A stretch of DNA of 64,000 nt from JAXGMV01 sp040768445 (lineage in GTDB: Bacteria > Chloroflexota > Anaerolineae > Anaerolineales > Anaerolineaceae), in contig JAXGMV010000001.1 in assembly GCA_040768445.1 (NCBI GenBank), positions 3,008,259 to 3,072,258 of the forward strand. The letters are read 5' to 3'. Below the pieces are notes generated by a model. That model made no database searches. It was not told the origin of the DNA and worked only from the letters and a program-made list of their open reading frames with translations. The translations under genes were made by a program, and so were the position numbers. Shown here one piece after another: positions 61,223 through 64,000 of this stretch. The number at the start of each line of letters is the position of its first letter. Positions within the stretch are counted from its first letter, which is position 1.

Positions 61223-61765
61223 CTACAAACCAAACCAGCGCAGAACCGTCGCACCCCCATAAGCAAAACCCAGCATCTTGATGATCTTCCCCAAAATACA
61301 CCAGAAAAGAAAGCGCTGGACAGGTACTTTCAATGCACCGGCAGTGATGCCAGCCATGTCAAACACCGGGTTTGGAATGATGGACAGAACAAAGATGACG
61401 ATATCGCCATATTTCTGCATCCATCCGACCAGCGTGTCGCTCCATTTTGTTTTTTCAACCACCCCCTGCCCGCTGAATCCCGCCAGGTAGCCTGAAAGTT
61501 CACCAAGTCCCGCGCCAAAACCCGCCGCGATCGCTACCCAGAACGGATTGAAAATCACCCCCATAGCAGAAGTAACAATGACACCTGGCAGCGGCACGAG
61601 AACTGTCGCGCTGCCAAGCAAAGAGATCAAGAATATGCCAGGATACCCATAGGCGGCAAATTCGGATATTCGATCCCTCATTAATAACAAAATTACTGTA
61701 ATACCAATAACCAGTATCAGAACCAGGATGCGAATGACCTGAATGCGCTTCTCAGGTTTTATCAA
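61223..61765 (-). CDS. VTT/DedA-like membrane protein (YqaA/SNARE-associated family)
   Basis: A 180-residue protein with about five hydrophobic segments and the VTT core: GSATVLVPLPGVIVTSAMGVIFNP, a glycine-rich GFGAGLGELSGYLAGFSGQG, and IIPNPVFDMAGITAGAL. Related proteins are lipid scramblases or undecaprenyl-phosphate/phospholipid flippases in bacteria. Start is TTG, overlapping the uridine kinase stop by 4 bp (TTGA). Specific lipid unknown. Confidence 0.85.
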   Translation of the reverse strand: MIKPEKRIQVIRILVLILVIGITVILLLMRDRISEFAAYGYPGIFLISLLGSATVLVPLPGVIVTSAMGVIFNPFWVAIAAGFGAGLGELSGYLAGFSGQGVVEKTKWSDTLVGWMQKYGDIVIFVLSIIPNPVFDMAGITAGALKVPVQRFLFWCILGKIIKMLGFAYGGATVLRWFGL

Positions 61766-62406
61766 GGCTGATCTTGTTCCTTTAGAAGCTCCTTGATGCG
61801 GGAAATGACCATGTCCATTGCTACCTGGTTCAATCCCCCTTCGGGAATGATCACATCGGCATAGCGCTTTGAAGGCTCAACAAATTCCAGGTGCATCGGT
61901 CGGACTGTCTTGAGATACTGCTTGACGACTGACTCCATCGTCCTGCCACGTTCAGCAATGTCACGCTCCAGCCGGCGGATAAAACGGATATCAGCATCGG
62001 TGTCCACGAAAATTTTCACATCAAATTGTTTACGTAAGATTGGTTCAACAAAAATTAAGATCCCTTCAACCAGGATCACCCCGCGGGGTTCAACCGTTTG
62101 CACCCTTTCGGTGCGTACGTGATGCGTAAAATCATAAACCGGAATATTTGCTGGCTTCCACTGCTTGAGCAGTTGTATATGCTCAGCCATCAGCTCTGAT
62201 TCAAGCGAATCGGGATGGTCAAAGTTGTTGTTAATCCGCTCTTCAAGGGGGACGTGGCTGAGATCGCGATAGTAGGCATCGTGCGGCAGGAAGGATATTT
62301 TACCTGCGCCAACTTTTCGCAGGACGCCCTGCGCTACGGTTGTTTTACCTGACCCTGTTCCGCCGGCAATACCAATAACAAGAGGAGGCTTGTGATAATT
62401 TTCCAT
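61762..62406 (-). CDS. udk: Uridine kinase
   Basis: Phosphorylates uridine and cytidine with ATP or GTP. P-loop GIAGGTGSGKTTVAQGV, then SFLPHDAYYRDLSHVPLEERINNNFDHPDS for nucleoside binding, YDFTHHVRTERV, VILVEGILIF, and FVDTDADIRFIRRLERDIAERGR. 214 aa is normal. GAGGAAA precedes the ATG. It overlaps the VTT-protein gene by 4 bp although the functions look unrelated. Confidence 0.96.
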   Translation of the reverse strand: MENYHKPPLVIGIAGGTGSGKTTVAQGVLRKVGAGKISFLPHDAYYRDLSHVPLEERINNNFDHPDSLESELMAEHIQLLKQWKPANIPVYDFTHHVRTERVQTVEPRGVILVEGILIFVEPILRKQFDVKIFVDTDADIRFIRRLERDIAERGRTMESVVKQYLKTVRPMHLEFVEPSKRYADVIIPEGGLNQVAMDMVISRIKELLKEQDQP

Positions 62407-62607
62407 TGTTTTTCCTCAACAGCGTTTCATAATTTGTACATCAAAGTCAGGTATAGAATCTGTAAATCACAACTGAAACTGATGGATGAAAACAATCAAT
62501 TTTGGTAGACTTAAGCATCAGATAAAAAGATTCCTTCGCCAGTACTCGTAGACGATGCAAATAAAACAAGAGTGCCTTTGACTATTCACCAATAGGAAGG
62601 TAATTAC

Positions 62608-63588
62608 ATGATCCCAAACCAGTGGTACGTAATTCTTGAGTCAAAAGATGTTAGACCAGGCAAGCCGGTGGGTATTACAAGACTGGGTGAGAAGATGGTT
62701 GCCTGGCGGGATAGAAATGGCAAAGTGGTAATCCAGGCTGACCGCTGCCCACACCTGAGCGCCAGCTTGAGCCAGGGGAAAATAACAAACAATCGAATTG
62801 CCTGTCCTTTTCATGGGTTTGAATATGACTCCAGCGGCGTTTGCCAGTATGTGCCTGCGTTGGGGATAACTGGCACAATTCCAAAAGCGCTGCATGCAAA
62901 AACGTATAAATCATATGAAGCCAACGGTTTAATTTGGATCTGGTGGGGAAATAGTGAACCGGTGCCGGCAATGCCCCGATTTTTTAATGAATTGCCTGCC
63001 TTCACCTACGCCAGTGGACGCCAGCACTGGCCTGTTCACTACTCCCGGGCAGTAGAAAACCAGCTGGATGTGCTTCACCTGCCATTTGTGCATCACAATA
63101 CTATCGGCCGAGCAAACAAACAGGTAGTGGATGGCCCCATAGTGAAAGTTGAAGACGGAATGCTCTCGGTATGGATGTATAACCGGTTAGAAAATGGTAT
63201 ACCTGCCCGCAAGGCCAGGGAATTGTCTGAGCCTGCTGCCGGTGAAAGTCCAATGTTACAGTTCATATTTCCAAATATCTGGCAGTTGTTAATTGCCAAT
63301 GATCTGCGAATATTTGCTGCGTTCATTCCTGTAGATGAAAACAACACTTTGTTTATGTACAGGTACTACCAGCGAATTATGAAAATGCCGGTTGTCAAAG
63401 GGCTTGTTAACTGGCTGGGTGTCTTGGGCAGCCGTATGATCGTGAACCAGGACAGGCGCGTTGTCCTTGAACAGCGGCCGTCACGAACACAGTTGAAACA
63501 AATGGGTGAAATCTTGACCCAGGCTGATAAAGCCCTACTGGTTTATCGCCAGCAACGTGATGAACTGCAGAACAAGGCCATTAACTGA
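62608..63588 (+). CDS. Rieske [2Fe-2S] non-heme iron oxygenase
   Basis: A 326-residue alpha-subunit-type protein. The Rieske cluster is bound by DRCPHLSASLSQGKI (CxH) and ACPFHGFEYD (CxxH). The catalytic mononuclear iron site is NQLDVLHLPFVHH (D-x2-H-x4-H). The N-terminal NQWYVILESKDVRPGKP is typical of single-component oxygenases acting on ring or amine substrates (pheophorbide/vanillate-type relatives). No reductase or ferredoxin gene is adjacent. An oxygen-dependent enzyme is notable if the host is an anaerobe. GGAAGG precedes the ATG. Confidence 0.92.
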   Translation: MIPNQWYVILESKDVRPGKPVGITRLGEKMVAWRDRNGKVVIQADRCPHLSASLSQGKITNNRIACPFHGFEYDSSGVCQYVPALGITGTIPKALHAKTYKSYEANGLIWIWWGNSEPVPAMPRFFNELPAFTYASGRQHWPVHYSRAVENQLDVLHLPFVHHNTIGRANKQVVDGPIVKVEDGMLSVWMYNRLENGIPARKARELSEPAAGESPMLQFIFPNIWQLLIANDLRIFAAFIPVDENNTLFMYRYYQRIMKMPVVKGLVNWLGVLGSRMIVNQDRRVVLEQRPSRTQLKQMGEILTQADKALLVYRQQRDELQNKAIN

Positions 63589-63635
63589 ACTGTCACTATG
63601 CGCAAACTCTGATTTTTCAATTTTCCAAACTATGC

Positions 63636-63664
63636 TTGACTGACAGGGTTTTATAGGATACAAT
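63636..63664 (+). promoter_or_regulatory. Sigma-70-type promoter for initiator tRNA
   Basis: TTGACT (63636-63641), a 17-nt spacer and TACAAT (63659-63664). Expected start is about 8 nt before the tRNA. Confidence 0.75.
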
Positions 63665-63678
63665 TCGGTTCTAATTGA

Positions 63679-63750
63679 TGCGGGGTAGAGCAGTGGCAGC
63701 TCGTCGGGCTCATAACCCGGAGGTCAGTGGTTCGAATCCACTCCCCGCTA
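63679..63750 (+). tRNA. Initiator tRNA-Met (anticodon CAT)
   Basis: A 72-nt tRNA. The anticodon stem has the three consecutive G-C pairs (GGG...CCC around CUCAUAA) that mark initiator tRNAs. Positions 2-7 (GCGGGG) pair with CCCCGC, while position 1 (U) and 72 (U) do not pair, which is the mismatch expected of an initiator. The T arm is AGUGG-UUCGAAU-CCACU. Discriminator A; CCA is not encoded. A terminator and then an integrase gene follow. Confidence 0.95.
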
Positions 63751-63758
63751 CTAAAGTC

Positions 63759-63787
63759 AAACCAGAGTCCGTCGGGCTCTGGTTTTT
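63759..63787 (+). terminator. Terminator after initiator tRNA
   Basis: AACCAGAGTCC and GGGCTCTGGTT form an 11-bp stem (one G-U) with a 3-nt loop, followed by TTT. It closes the tRNA transcript. Confidence 0.85.
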
Positions 63788-63840
63788 CGTTAGCCTGGCG
63801 CACAGCGGTAGACATTTTTCCAAAAATGGAGGAATTTCTT

Positions 63841-64000
63841 ATGAACCGCAGTTCGCCGGGTACGTCAAAATCCAAAGTTTCACTTTCCTTAGCCAAAGCC
63901 ATCGACGGCTTCCTAAAATTCAAAACAGCAGAGGGATTAAGCCAACGCACAATTACCTCCTATGAGTTCACTCTCGGTCATTGGTTGAAATACATCGGAG
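63841..64000 (+). CDS. Tyrosine recombinase/integrase, N-terminal part
   Basis: The gene begins with ATG at 63841, with GGAGGA 7 nt upstream, and runs off the right edge. The 53 visible residues contain a basic N terminus and the core-binding (SAM-like) domain pattern AIDGFLKFKTAEGLSQRTI followed by SYEFTLGHWLKYIG, which matches phage-type integrases and XerC/D. The catalytic domain is outside the window. It lies 90 bp downstream of the initiator tRNA and reads away from it, the usual arrangement at a tRNA-targeted integrated element. Confidence 0.8.
   Translation, partial: MNRSSPGTSKSKVSLSLAKAIDGFLKFKTAEGLSQRTITSYEFTLGHWLKYIG

Noticed and set aside
1..64000. CRISPR arrays, insertion sequences, rRNA genes
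   Set aside because: No regularly spaced repeats, transposase motifs or rRNA stretches were seen anywhere in the window.

Overview
The window looks like a chromosomal segment of a Chloroflexota bacterium, most likely an anaerobic Anaerolineae-type organism. This is inferred from gene content, not from a marker gene. Pointers are a mevalonate-type decarboxylase, a non-pyrrolysine MttB/corrinoid methyltransferase pair, a MalEFG-type sugar transporter, secreted proteins with long Thr/Pro (TPTPT-like) linkers, and many TTG starts behind good Shine-Dalgarno sequences. Coding density is high, both strands are used, and base composition appears moderate and even. No CRISPR array or rRNA was seen.

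Layout. 1-7.0 kb (minus): end of a GT2 glycosyltransferase, threonine synthase, two tandem paralogous membrane proteins with GT-C-like loops and TPR-like tails, and an 8-oxoguanine/guanine deaminase-type amidohydrolase. 7.1-10.8 kb: folD, divergent from panB-panE-panC (pantoate synthesis). 10.9-15.5 kb: a translationally coupled partner-switching operon (STAS antagonist, RsbW-like kinase, multi-GAF SpoIIE phosphatase). 15.6-17.7 kb: an FtsB-like protein, tRNA-Leu(CAG), a small membrane protein and an M42 aminopeptidase. 18.0-21.7 kb: MttB-family methyltransferase, its corrinoid protein and a GltD-like flavoprotein. 21.8-26.6 kb: a sugar ABC importer whose ATPase gene diverges from the binding-protein and permease genes. 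27.0-30.1 kb (minus): two tandem thymidylate-kinase-like genes (one with a substituted P-loop lysine), phoU and pstB. 30.4-39.0 kb: a polysaccharide locus (ADH/Gfo-Idh fusion, heparinase II/III-like, GT4, and an OmpR/PhoB-type regulator overlapping the GT4 gene, divergent from Wzz- and Wzy-like genes).

39.0-42.4 kb: mtnA, a PfkB sugar/adenosine kinase and ahcY, forming a SAM by-product recycling operon with a striking leader hairpin. 42.4-43.9 kb: a secreted pair, an NBR1-Ig-like lipoprotein and a C39-like peptidase. 44-51.5 kb: recA (promoter with a LexA-like box), pth, mfd and uvrB. 51.5-55.3 kb (minus): acylphosphatase, a HEAT-repeat protein, an RseP-type site-2 protease and a mevalonate-(di)phosphate decarboxylase that lacks any ATG/GTG/TTG start and seems to begin at ATA. 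55.7-57.3 kb: a roughly 275-nt structured RNA ending in a strong terminator directly before glnA. 57.6-61.2 kb: a MoxR/DUF58/membrane-protein trio. 61.2-63.6 kb: a VTT/DedA-like protein, uridine kinase and a Rieske oxygenase. The right edge holds an initiator tRNA followed within about 90 bp by the start of a tyrosine-recombinase gene, so the window probably ends at the left edge of an integrated element.

The best candidates for something undescribed are the RNA before glnA, the mtnA leader switch, the ATA-start decarboxylase, the paired thymidylate-kinase paralogs, and the methyltransferase/GltD-like triad. None can be confirmed without database searches. All gene names rest on motif recognition in the translated sequence.
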